From Tepidicaulis sp002389665 (GTDB lineage Bacteria > Pseudomonadota > Alphaproteobacteria > Parvibaculales > Parvibaculaceae): a DNA stretch of 64,000 nt. How positions within the stretch are numbered: position 1 is the first letter of the stretch; each line of letters opens with the position of its first letter. Made by a program: the position numbers and the translations under genes. The notes beneath the pieces are model-generated. The model worked only from the letters and a program-made list of their open reading frames with translations, was not told where the DNA came from and ran no database searches. This document shows, one piece after another, positions 33,251 through 40,469 of this stretch. Where the stretch lies: positions 3,410,001-3,474,000 of the forward strand of contig NZ_OZ244942.1 in NCBI RefSeq assembly GCF_965222285.1, read 5' to 3'.

Positions 33251-33270
33251 CGTATACTGATTCGTATACT
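33251..33270. promoter_or_regulatory. Candidate TetR operator in the hydrolase-regulator intergenic region
   Basis: Two copies of CGTATACT separated by GATT (33251-33258 and 33263-33270) form a direct repeat, and each contains the palindrome GTATAC. The site lies 38 bases before the hydrolase start and about 75 bases before the divergent TetR gene, the usual place for an operator shared by both. Confidence 0.5.
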
Positions 33271-33345
33271 ATTGGTCAAGAGAAACTGGATTATTGACAC
33301 GAAGCTGGCTATTATGGGGATATATATCAGACGAAGTGGTTTACC

Positions 33346-33921
33346 ATGCCCAGTCCAAAACGCGCCCAATTGCTGGAAACCGCCCAGAGCCTTTTTGCCC
33401 GGGAAGGCTTTAAAGGCACAGCGGTCGACAAGCTCGTGGCTGAAGCCGGCATTGCCAAGATGACGCTCTACAAAGCCTATGGGACGAAGGAAGAGCTGAT
33501 CCTGGAAACGCTGCGCCGGCGCGATGCGGCTCTGCGCGCGTTCCTCGTGGCCGAAAGCGCCAAAGCCGGTCCCGACCCGGAAGAGAGAGTACTGGCCTGT
33601 TTCGATGCGCTGGAAACCTGGTCCGGCATGCCCGGTTTCAACGGCTGTTATTTCGTTAGTGCCCTGATGGAATACGGAAACCCGGACGACAAGGCCCGCC
33701 AACTTGCCAAAGATCACAAGCGCCATGTTCTCGATTTCGTGACCGGGCTCTGTGTTGAAGCCGGGTTCGAGGCGCCCGAAGACCGCGCCCGCGATCTGCG
33801 CCTTTTGATGGAAGGGGCAACAGTGGCAAAACTCACGCTCGATCAGAAAGACAGTTTCCGCCGCGCCAAGGAAATGGCCAGGCTTCTGCTTTCCCAGCAA
33901 ACCCCATCTGCCGCCTCTTGA
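33346..33921 (+). CDS. TetR/AcrR family transcriptional regulator
   Basis: 191 residues. The N-terminal DNA-binding domain (about 1-50) reads RAQLLETAQSLFAREGFKGT then VDKLVAEAGIAKMTLYKAYG, a standard TetR helix-turn-helix. The C-terminal ligand-binding part is of the TetR_C type with no recognised ligand. It faces the divergent alpha/beta hydrolase gene across 132 bases and probably represses it and itself through the CGTATACT repeat. It sits between the two halves of a polyamine locus, so a role in that locus is possible but not shown. Confidence 0.93.
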   Translation: MPSPKRAQLLETAQSLFAREGFKGTAVDKLVAEAGIAKMTLYKAYGTKEELILETLRRRDAALRAFLVAESAKAGPDPEERVLACFDALETWSGMPGFNGCYFVSALMEYGNPDDKARQLAKDHKRHVLDFVTGLCVEAGFEAPEDRARDLRLLMEGATVAKLTLDQKDSFRRAKEMARLLLSQQTPSAAS

Positions 33922-33952
33922 GCACCTGTAGCAGCCCTGCTAGGCTTTCCAC

Positions 33953-34033
33953 ATGCGACAGGACATCAAGAAAATCCGCGTGACCAAACAGGAGCTTTTG
34001 ATCCTGTGCGCGCGTATTGGCTACAACCCATAG
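33953..34033 (+). CDS. Possible 26-codon upstream ORF in the leader of the putrescine aminotransferase gene
   Basis: A short frame begins ATG CGA CAG GAC and encodes a basic first half (QDIKKIRVTK) and a hydrophobic second half (LLILCARIGY), ending Asn-Pro-stop. Its start has only a weak AGG eight bases upstream. A C-terminal proline next to the stop codon is also seen in the TnaC arrest peptide. A small hairpin (34041-34055) and a terminator-like structure (34073-34109) follow before the aminotransferase gene. It may be chance; I list it because the order of elements looks like an attenuator. Confidence 0.3.
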   Translation: MRQDIKKIRVTKQELLILCARIGYNP

Positions 34034-34072
34034 AACTCCAGGGGCAGCTTGCCCCGCGCGTCCGCAATTGTT

Positions 34073-34109
34073 TCCGGCACAGTTTCCCGCAAAAAGCCGG
34101 ACCCTTTTT
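34073..34109 (+). terminator. Terminator-like hairpin in the leader of the putrescine aminotransferase gene
   Basis: TCCGGC (34073-34078) pairs with GCCGGA (34096-34101) across a 17-base loop, followed by CCC and five T residues. The stem is short. It ends only 33 bases before the start codon, which leaves little room for a promoter after it. It could instead be a weak terminator of the TetR gene. Confidence 0.4.
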
Positions 34110-34142
34110 CGAACTGACGTTCCGTAACGGATGGAGTTTTCA

Positions 34143-35519
34143 ATGTCGCAAACCGCACAGATTTCCAATCAGACCCGCCGCTGGCAGGAAATGGATGCCC
34201 GCCACCACGTGCATCCCTTTTCCGATCAGGCCGCCCTCGCCAAGAAGGGCGCGCGGGTCATCACCCATGCCGAAGGCGTTTATCTTTACGATTCCGAAGG
34301 CCACAAGATCATCGACGGCATGGCCGGTCTTTGGTGTGTGAATGTGGGCTATGGGCGCCCGGAGCTGGCCGAAGCCGGCTATAAGGCGCTCAAAGAGCTG
34401 CCCTATTACAATACGTTTTTCCAGACGACGAACCCTTATACCGCCGAGCTCGGCGAGCGGCTGGCGGAAGTGACGCCGGACGGGCTCGACCGGTTCTTCT
34501 TCGCCAATTCCGGCTCCGAAGCCAATGACAGCATGGTGAAGATCATCCGCTATTACTGGAGCCTGCAGGGTAAGCCGGAAAAGAAAGTCTTCATCTCCCG
34601 CAAGCAGGCTTATCACGGCGTCACCATGACGGCGGCCTCGCTTTCGGGCATCTCGGCCATGCATCCGCAGGCCGGGCTGCCGCTGCCGAACCACGCCCAT
34701 ATCGATTTTCCCTACTGGTACGGCATGGGCGGGGATATGGACCCGAATGAATTCGGCGTGCATATCGCCATGAAGCTGGAAGAAAAGATCCTGGAAATCG
34801 GCGCGGAGAATGTCGCCGCTTTCGTCGCCGAGCCCGTGCAAGGCGCGGGCGGGCTCATCATTCCGCCGGACAGCTATTGGCCGGTCATTCAGGAGATTTG
34901 CCGCAAATACGACATTCTTCTGCATGCGGATGAAGTGATCTGCGGCTTCGGGCGTACCGGCAACTGGTTCGGCAGCCACACATACGGCATCGTCCCGGAC
35001 ACGATGGCCATGGCCAAAGGCATGACCTCCGGCTACCAGCCGCTTTCCGCCGTCGCCCTCGGCCCCCGCGTCGGCGATGCCTTGCACAATGCCGGTGAGG
35101 AATGGTCGCACGGCTTCACCTATTCCGGCCACCCCGTGGCCAGCGCCGTGGCGCTTGCCAATCTCGACGTGCTGCAGAAAGACAAGCTCGTGGAAAAAGC
35201 GGGCGGTGAAATCGGCGAGCATTTCCAGAAGCACCTTCACGCCCTCGCCGATCACCCGATCGTCGGTGAGACGCGCGGTGTCGGTCTCCTGGGCGCGATC
35301 GAACTTGTCAAAGACAAGAAGACCCGCGAGCGCTTTGAAGGCGATACCGGCGGGCTCTGCCGCGATCATTGCTTCGAGAACGATCTCATCATGCGCGCCA
35401 TCGGCAACACCATGGTGCTGAGCCCGCCGCTTTCCATCACCAAGCCGGAGCTCGACGAGCTTTTCACGCTGGCCCGCAAGGCGCTCGACGCCACCGCCAA
35501 AGATCTCGGCGCCATGTAA
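34143..35519 (+). CDS. spuC: Class III aminotransferase, putrescine-pyruvate type (SpuC-like)
   Basis: 458 residues. Class III (omega-type) PLP aminotransferase with FFANSGSEANDSMVKI, AYHGVTMTAASLSG and the PLP-site region HADEVICGFGRTGNWFGS; the Schiff-base lysine is in MAMAKGMTSGYQPLSAV. The early sequence GLWCVNVGYGRPELAEAGYKAL is typical of putrescine-pyruvate and related omega-amino acid transaminases. With puuD- and puuA-like genes nearby, putrescine or a glutamylated amine is the likely donor. I chose ATG 34143 because GGAG lies six bases upstream; ATG 34131 is four codons earlier. Its unusual leader is described separately. Confidence 0.92.
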   Translation: MSQTAQISNQTRRWQEMDARHHVHPFSDQAALAKKGARVITHAEGVYLYDSEGHKIIDGMAGLWCVNVGYGRPELAEAGYKALKELPYYNTFFQTTNPYTAELGERLAEVTPDGLDRFFFANSGSEANDSMVKIIRYYWSLQGKPEKKVFISRKQAYHGVTMTAASLSGISAMHPQAGLPLPNHAHIDFPYWYGMGGDMDPNEFGVHIAMKLEEKILEIGAENVAAFVAEPVQGAGGLIIPPDSYWPVIQEICRKYDILLHADEVICGFGRTGNWFGSHTYGIVPDTMAMAKGMTSGYQPLSAVALGPRVGDALHNAGEEWSHGFTYSGHPVASAVALANLDVLQKDKLVEKAGGEIGEHFQKHLHALADHPIVGETRGVGLLGAIELVKDKKTRERFEGDTGGLCRDHCFENDLIMRAIGNTMVLSPPLSITKPELDELFTLARKALDATAKDLGAM

Positions 35520-35548
35520 ATCCAAAAGCCGGACTAGACCGGATACCG

Positions 35549-35582
35549 AGCGGCGCTTCCAGCTTCAGGGAGCGCCGCTTTT
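35549..35582 (+). terminator. Terminator of the putrescine aminotransferase gene
   Basis: AGCGGCGCTTCC (35549-35560) pairs with GGGAGCGCCGCT with one mismatch and is followed by TTTC. It lies 30 bases after the stop codon. Confidence 0.75.
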
Positions 35583-36139
35583 CATTGGGGCATCCCAAAG
35601 ATCGCCGGACACCGAAAAGTGAGCCCTCAAAAGGACAGCAAAGCTGCATTGTCACGGAACCAATATGAGGACTGTTTTCCGCGCCTTTCAGCCGGGCCAT
35701 CGCAAAACGAAAAGCTAATAGTTAATCGTTTTTAACCCCGGGTTAGGTATCTGGAACGGTTCCAGTTGAACTGGGGGCGGCAGGCTCCTATCTCTAGTCT
35801 CAGCAGGGTTGGATAAAAGCGGTCCGGGATAAGCCCCCCTCTCCCGCCGTGGTCCCCAACCCTGAAGAAGTGCCGGTATTCCCCTCCTGGCACTTCGCGC
35901 ACTGACAGTAAGTAGCGCATCGTGCCTCGCCTCCCCCCAAGGCGGGGCACGACTCTTTTCAGGCCACTGCTTTCGGGCCCTTGCAGCCTCACGCTCCTGT
36001 TCCCGCCCATTTAATTTCTCCCGGCTCTCCTCATCTTGAAAAGCACGCCGCTGCGCGGGCTGCATCCAGCTGCGATTCACGGTATAAGGTGGCCCGCCAA
36101 GATTGCGGCCCCGAGGGGTCAAACAGGAACGCCTGCAAG
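35583..36139. other. Long intergenic region with palindromes, no convincing gene
   Basis: This 557-base gap has no frame that I accept as coding. A 15-bp palindrome, CTGGAACGGTTCCAG, is at 35751-35765, and TAACCCCGGGTTA is near 35733-35745. The region around 35705-35735 is AT-rich and may be promoter DNA. The direct cause of the unusual length is not apparent. Confidence 0.5.
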
Positions 36140-36748
36140 ATGGATCACGAACCGCATAGCGCCCCGTCCGATCAGGAACTGGAATTCCTTTCCCAGGAAA
36201 TGCCGGCCCTTGCCCGGCTAAGGGATTTCGCGCGGCTCGCCGAATCCGTACAGTGGTTTTCCGATCTCGGCACGCCCTTGCGCAAATCCGTGCGCGAAAT
36301 CGCCCGCGCCTATCTCGATGGCCTCGGCTTTCCGGATGTCCATATGGCCCGCCTTCATTCCTGGGAAGAAGCGGCGGCGGCCGGTGAAAGTCTCGACTGG
36401 GACACCGAAGGCTGGGAGGCCGAAGAAGGCCTGCGCGCCGCGCTCACTACCGATGCGCTTGAGCAGCTCAGCCAGGAAGCGCTCGAGGTCGGCCTTGCCT
36501 ATCTTTTCTCCGCCATCGAAGACCCGATCCGCCAGGCCGTGCTGACCGCCGCCGCCATCTGGGGCGAGGACGATGAGGAACTGCTCGCCGCCGCCATGGG
36601 CGCCGCATTGCAGGCAGCCCATTGCGCAGCGCTCGCCGTCGTGGCCGAAGAAGACGACGAAACCCATCCCTTCATCCACCGCTTCCGCCTCTTCGAGCGC
36701 GGCCGCTGGCCGGTGAGCCTTGCCGGGCGCACCTACAATATTTTCTGA
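36140..36748 (+). CDS. Uncharacterised protein, 202 residues
   Basis: I do not recognise this family. The chosen ATG follows AGGAACG at a loose distance; the frame is open further upstream but the codon pattern weakens there. The protein is acidic and soluble, with likely helices throughout. Features include an early MPALARLRDFARLAES, an acidic WDTEGWEAEEGLRAAL, and an Ala-rich helical stretch near 150-170 containing two Cys or His positions (AAHCAALAVV). No signal peptide or membrane segment is seen. The next gene, xthA, starts 45 bases later on the same strand, so co-transcription is likely. Coding support comes from strong third-position GC. Confidence 0.7.
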   Translation: MDHEPHSAPSDQELEFLSQEMPALARLRDFARLAESVQWFSDLGTPLRKSVREIARAYLDGLGFPDVHMARLHSWEEAAAAGESLDWDTEGWEAEEGLRAALTTDALEQLSQEALEVGLAYLFSAIEDPIRQAVLTAAAIWGEDDEELLAAAMGAALQAAHCAALAVVAEEDDETHPFIHRFRLFERGRWPVSLAGRTYNIF

Positions 36749-36793
36749 CGAATAATTCCCGCTCCGCCCATACCAACCAAGAAAGACCGTACC

Positions 36794-37606
36794 GTGCCGC
36801 TCAAGCTTGCCACCTGGAACATCAACTCCGTCCGTCTGCGGATCAATCTCGTCGAACGGTTTCTGGAAGAATATCAGCCGGACGTTCTATGCCTGCAGGA
36901 AACGAAGTGCCCGAACGATGCTTTCCCCTCCAAGGCTTTCCGCAAGGCAGGTTATGAGCACATCGCCTTTCACGGGCAGAAGGGCTATCACGGCGTTGCC
37001 ACGGTAAGCCGCATTCCCTTCCGCGATGAAGAGCGGCGCGACTTCTGCGAGAAGGGCGACACGCGCCACCTTGCCATCACCCTCGACATCGAAGGCGGGG
37101 ACGGCGTGCGCGTGCATAATTTCTATGTGCCCGCCGGCGGCGACGAGCCCAACCGGGAGGTGAACGAGAAGTTCGCCCACAAGCTCGATTTCCTGACCGA
37201 GATGGAAAGCTGGTACAAATCCCACAAGGCCAAGAAGAACGCCCGCATGATCCTGGTCGGCGATCTGAATGTCGCCCCGCTCGAACACGATGTCTGGTCG
37301 CACAAACAGTTGCTGAAAGTCGTCAGCCATACGCCGATCGAGGTCGAGCATCTGGCCCGCGTCATGAAGGCCCATGACTGGGTGGACGTGATGCGCCGCT
37401 TCGTGCCGGATGAAGAAAAGCTCTACACCTGGTGGAGCTACCGCGCGAAAGATTGGGCGAAAGCCGACAAAGGCCGCCGCCTCGATCATATCTGGGTGAC
37501 CCCGGCGCTTGCCGAAACGCCCACCGCCATGGAAGTGATAAAAGAAGCGCGCGGCTGGGAGCGCAGCTCCGACCATGCGCCGGTGCTTGCCACCTTCGAC
37601 ATCTAG
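36794..37606 (+). CDS. xthA: Exodeoxyribonuclease III (AP endonuclease)
   Basis: 270 residues, the usual ExoIII length. It belongs to the EEP (endonuclease/exonuclease/phosphatase) fold. The N-terminal LKLATWNINSVRLR holds the metal-binding Asn, CLQETKCPND the metal-binding Glu, GDLNVAPLEHDVW the catalytic Asp-Asn pair and RSSDHAPVLATFDI the catalytic Asp-His. It cleaves DNA at abasic sites in base excision repair and degrades 3' ends. The start is GTG at 36794, directly before the conserved N-terminus. It follows an uncharacterised gene with which it may be co-transcribed. Confidence 0.96.
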   Translation: MPLKLATWNINSVRLRINLVERFLEEYQPDVLCLQETKCPNDAFPSKAFRKAGYEHIAFHGQKGYHGVATVSRIPFRDEERRDFCEKGDTRHLAITLDIEGGDGVRVHNFYVPAGGDEPNREVNEKFAHKLDFLTEMESWYKSHKAKKNARMILVGDLNVAPLEHDVWSHKQLLKVVSHTPIEVEHLARVMKAHDWVDVMRRFVPDEEKLYTWWSYRAKDWAKADKGRRLDHIWVTPALAETPTAMEVIKEARGWERSSDHAPVLATFDI

Positions 37607-37922
37607 AACGGACGTAGGGAAAGGGGGGTGGAAGCAGGCGCCTGGCCAAAATACGCCGGCCGGGGGCAGCTCAACTGGGGGGTATGAGGCAAGCCTCGAC
37701 GCCCGCTCCCTGGGGTTCCTCACATTTCCTTGGCCGGTGATTTTCCCAGCGGGCAGGTTGTCCTGCTCTTCGAAAATGATCCGATAGCGCTAATTTAGGG
37801 CATTGACCCTACTCCCGCAAGCCCTCACCATCGCCTCTGGAGGGCCGGACCCGAAACCGGGCGCGAAAAACGCCGGATGCCGGGGCCGGTTGGGAGGACA
37901 AGAAGAAGACCCAAGAGGAAAA

Positions 37923-38549
37923 ATGGCGCCCACCACGCGTGAACGCATACTCGCGTCCAGCCTGACGCTTTTCAACGAGCACGGCTTCGACGGGGTGACG
38001 ACGGCCCGCATCGCCGAGAATGTCGGCATTTCGGAAGGCAATCTCTGGTACCACTTCCGCACCAAAAAAGACCTGGTGCGCGCCCATCAGCAATTGCTGA
38101 CGCAGAAGATCGCCCGGCGCCTGGGGCTGAGCTGGACGCCGGAAACGGTGCTCACCTCCTATATCGCCTTCAACCGGCTGATGTTCGAGGAGATGTGGGA
38201 GTTCCAATATCTCTACCGGGATTCCGCCGAATACGGACGCACCTCCCCGGAAATGGAAGAACGGGTGCGCGGCATCTACAAGGAAACGACGGACCGTCTG
38301 CGCCGCTTTTTCGATCAGATGTGTGACGGCGGTCATCTGACCATGCCGCGCAGCGAGCTGCCCGCCCTTGCCGACAATGTCTGGATGGTGGTGCGCTATT
38401 GGCCAAGCTTCCTGCGCGAGACACAGGAAGTCGTGCGCATGGACAAGGAGGCGCTTCTGGCAGGCATCCGCCATCACCTCGCGCTCTTCGAGACGCATTT
38501 GAGCGACGAGGCGCGCGCCTATATCGAGAAGAACGCCTTTACCGATTAA
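37923..38549 (+). CDS. TetR/AcrR family transcriptional regulator
   Basis: 208 residues. The helix-turn-helix is in TTRERILASSLTLFNEHGFDG and TARIAENVGISEGNLWYHFRTK, residues about 5-55, split here at the central glycine. The remaining helices form a ligand or dimer domain of unknown specificity. ATG 37923 has AAGAGGA just upstream; the frame is open to 37803 but the added residues do not resemble the family. It stands alone on the plus strand and converges on the PaaI-type thioesterase gene with three bases between them. Its target is not obvious; self-regulation in the 37.6-37.9 kb gap is the default expectation. Confidence 0.92.
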   Translation: MAPTTRERILASSLTLFNEHGFDGVTTARIAENVGISEGNLWYHFRTKKDLVRAHQQLLTQKIARRLGLSWTPETVLTSYIAFNRLMFEEMWEFQYLYRDSAEYGRTSPEMEERVRGIYKETTDRLRRFFDQMCDGGHLTMPRSELPALADNVWMVVRYWPSFLRETQEVVRMDKEALLAGIRHHLALFETHLSDEARAYIEKNAFTD

Positions 38550-38552
38550 GCT

Positions 38553-39071
38553 CTATTTCTTATCGGCCTTCTTGTCTTCGGCGCGTTTCAGCCGCACGAA
38601 GGTGGCCGTGGAACTGCCGGTCGCGAGCACCTTGCCGCTTTCATCGCGCAGCTCCCCTTCGATGAAGCCGACCGACTTGCCGCGCTTGATCACCCGTCCT
38701 TCACCGTAAATCCGGCCAGGCCGGGCCGCATTCAGCATCGAGACTTTGATTTCGAGCGTCGGGCTGATTTCCCCCCAATCAAGATCGAGCCCCACCGCAA
38801 AGGCCATCACATCATCGAGCATGGCCGCCACCATGCCGCCCTGAATGCCGCCCCACAGATTGCAGAGCTGCTCACCCGCATTAAAGGCCACCTTGACCCA
38901 GCGTTCGTCTTGGTCGGCATCGAGAATTTCAAGGCCGAGATATTCGCTCGCCGGCGCTTTGCGTTTCAGCGCGGCTTGAATATTGGGCGGCCAGGGCTTG
39001 CCCTTACTTGTCGTACCAAGACTTGCCGTATCCGGTGTTTTCTTCGTTTCTTCCGCCGCGCGCTCGCTCAT
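38553..39071 (-). CDS. PaaI-type hotdog thioesterase
   Basis: 172 residues. The hotdog-fold core reads LCNLWGGIQGGMVAAMLDDVMAF, where GG and the later Asp occupy the place of the PaaI active-site HGG...D motif, with Asn/Leu-Trp replacing the usual His. It continues PTLEIKVSMLNAA and GRIYGEGRVIKRGKSVGFIEGEL. Such enzymes hydrolyse acyl- or aryl-CoA thioesters. The N-terminal 30 residues are charged and probably disordered. The gene overlaps the upstream cyclic-nucleotide-binding protein gene by four bases (ATGA), so they are translationally coupled. The altered catalytic His makes the activity uncertain. Confidence 0.85.
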   Translation of the reverse strand: MSERAAEETKKTPDTASLGTTSKGKPWPPNIQAALKRKAPASEYLGLEILDADQDERWVKVAFNAGEQLCNLWGGIQGGMVAAMLDDVMAFAVGLDLDWGEISPTLEIKVSMLNAARPGRIYGEGRVIKRGKSVGFIEGELRDESGKVLATGSSTATFVRLKRAEDKKADKK

Positions 39072-39541
39072 ACCCGTCCCTGTTCTTTTTCTTTCTTCTC
39101 TTTCAAAAGCCCGCGCAGCGCGCCGGAGATCCCCTCGAGCCTGTCCGCCGCAGCGGCGGCGACGCCCAATGCAAGTTCCGGAAACTCGTCCGTCAGGCGG
39201 GCGAAAAGCGCACGGCTGATTTCCATCAGTTCCAGCGCTTCGCCTGCCCTGACACTTGCCTTTGCCGGCACGGGCTTCATCAAGGCGGTTTCGCCGATGA
39301 TGTCCCCCCTGTCAAGGCGCGACGCCATGGGCCGGCCCTCCCCGTCCTCGCCCAGCATGACGGCAGAGCCTTCCAGCACCACATAGGCCCCTTCCAGAAG
39401 CTGGCCGCGCTCGATCACCAGCGTGCCTTCTTCAAAGTGCCGGTGGGCGGCGGTAAAGGCGAGGACTTCCAGGCGCACGGGATCGACACGGGCAAAAAGC
39501 GCCGTGCGCCGCAAAACCTCGATATCCCGCTCCACCGTCAT
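39068..39541 (-). CDS. Cyclic nucleotide-binding (Crp-like sensor) domain protein
   Basis: 157 residues from ATG 39541; a GTG at 39562 would add seven. It consists of a single cNMP-binding beta-roll domain: FARVDPVRLEVLAF, EGTLVIERGQLLEGAYVVLEGSA and the phosphate-binding cassette region DRGDIIGETALMK. There is no C-terminal helix-turn-helix, so it is not a Crp-type transcription factor. Key ligand-contact residues of true cAMP binders are only partly conserved, and ligand binding is uncertain. It overlaps the PaaI-type thioesterase gene and may regulate that enzyme or act as an adaptor (inference). It is divergent from a second thioesterase gene. Confidence 0.85.
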   Translation of the reverse strand: MTVERDIEVLRRTALFARVDPVRLEVLAFTAAHRHFEEGTLVIERGQLLEGAYVVLEGSAVMLGEDGEGRPMASRLDRGDIIGETALMKPVPAKASVRAGEALELMEISRALFARLTDEFPELALGVAAAAADRLEGISGALRGLLKEKKEKEQGRV

Positions 39542-39641
39542 AGCAGCCCGCTTCTTCCACACGCATTTAAAGGGCCGCTCTCTCGCCCCTTCCCGTCAAA
39601 TCTGCTAGGTAGAGCCGGGCATGTAAAGAACGGAAAAGAAG

Positions 39642-40118
39642 ATGACGGGCATGAACGAACCGGCCGAAGGATGGGATTACCCCAGCCCTTTCATCGTGAA
39701 CCTGACGGTGAAGCCCGAGCATATAGATGATTTTCAGCATACGAATAATGTCGTCTATCTGAGCTTCATGGCGAAAACCGCCTGGGACCATTCCAAAGCC
39801 CTTGGCCTTGATTTCGAGATCTACCGCAAACTCGGCAAGGGCATGGTCGTGCGCCGCCATGAGATGGATTACTTCGCCCCCTCCTTCGAAGGGGAGGCGT
39901 TGCGCATGGGCACCTGGATCACCGGCAATGACGGGCGCCTGCGCCTGCGCCGCCGCTTCCAGCTCATCAACGAAAAAGGCGCGACCTTGCTGCGCGGCCT
40001 TTCGGATTTCGTCTGCATCAATATCGAAAGCGGACGGGCGGTGCGCATGCCGCCGGAATTCGTCAGCACTTATGCGCTGACCGCGGACGAGCCCGCCGAT
40101 AGACCCGCGCCTAAGTAG
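39642..40118 (+). CDS. Acyl-CoA thioesterase, 4-hydroxybenzoyl-CoA type (hotdog)
   Basis: 158 residues. The hotdog motif around HTNNVVYLSFMAKTAWDHSKALG is the YbgC/4-HBA-CoA thioesterase type with Asn in place of catalytic Asp (DfqHTNNVVY), a common variant. Later MVVRRHEMDYFAPSFEGE and RLRLRRRFQLIN are consistent. It probably hydrolyses short or medium acyl-CoAs. The gene is divergent from the cyclic-nucleotide-binding protein gene with about 100 bases between, so a shared promoter region links two thioesterases of different subfamilies. A few codons after the first ATG there is a second (MTGMNEP), so the start could be nine bases later. Confidence 0.87.
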   Translation: MTGMNEPAEGWDYPSPFIVNLTVKPEHIDDFQHTNNVVYLSFMAKTAWDHSKALGLDFEIYRKLGKGMVVRRHEMDYFAPSFEGEALRMGTWITGNDGRLRLRRRFQLINEKGATLLRGLSDFVCINIESGRAVRMPPEFVSTYALTADEPADRPAPK

Positions 40119-40235
40119 GGATAATAACAGGGAAAATTGCGGCAAACCGCCGCGCGGCGCCGCGCCGCCTACCCGCGCGCGCCCTTAAGAGGCATATCAG
40201 GGGAACCTTTAACGCTTCTTCGAGGAGAGCCCCCA

Positions 40236-40415
40236 ATGTATGGCCGCATCAACGGTTCGTTCCAGCCCGTGCTTGTTTGTCTGAATATCGTCATGGCGCT
40301 GGCACTGGCGGTAATCTTCTTCGGCGCGACCGCGCTCGTCATTGCAGCGCTCGCCGCCGTGCCTGTCGTCTTCGGCGTGCTGATCCACCTGACCGCACCC
40401 TTCTCGCGCACATAA
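40236..40415 (+). CDS. Small membrane protein, 59 residues
   Basis: A short reading frame with GAGGAG eight bases before its ATG. The protein has two adjacent hydrophobic stretches (about residues 12-32 and 34-50) separated by a small turn, a charged N-terminus (MYGRIN) and a short basic end (FSRT). A strong terminator follows 26 bases after the stop. I recognise no family; small two-segment membrane proteins often regulate or stabilise larger membrane complexes, but that is not shown here. It is too short for standard homology calls, but the ribosome binding site and terminator make it credible. Confidence 0.65.
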   Translation: MYGRINGSFQPVLVCLNIVMALALAVIFFGATALVIAALAAVPVVFGVLIHLTAPFSRT

Positions 40416-40441
40416 GCGCAAGCGGGAAGAAGGATCGTAAG

Positions 40442-40469
40442 CCGGGGACGGAAATGTCCCCGGTTTTTT
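40442..40469 (+). terminator. Rho-independent terminator
   Basis: An 8-bp perfect stem (CCGGGGAC 40442-40449 / GTCCCCGG 40456-40463) with a six-base loop, followed by TTTTTT. It closes the small membrane protein gene; its T-run abuts the stop codon of the convergent response-regulator gene. Confidence 0.88.

Noticed and set aside
35722..35735. TTAA-N6-TTAA in the 35.6-36.1 kb gap
   Set aside because: Wrong spacing for CtrA; AT-rich background makes chance likely.
35715..36122. 135-codon minus-strand frame in the 35.6-36.1 kb gap
   Set aside because: No recognisable domain, no ribosome binding site and no third-position pattern. A frame of this size is expected by chance in GC-rich DNA.
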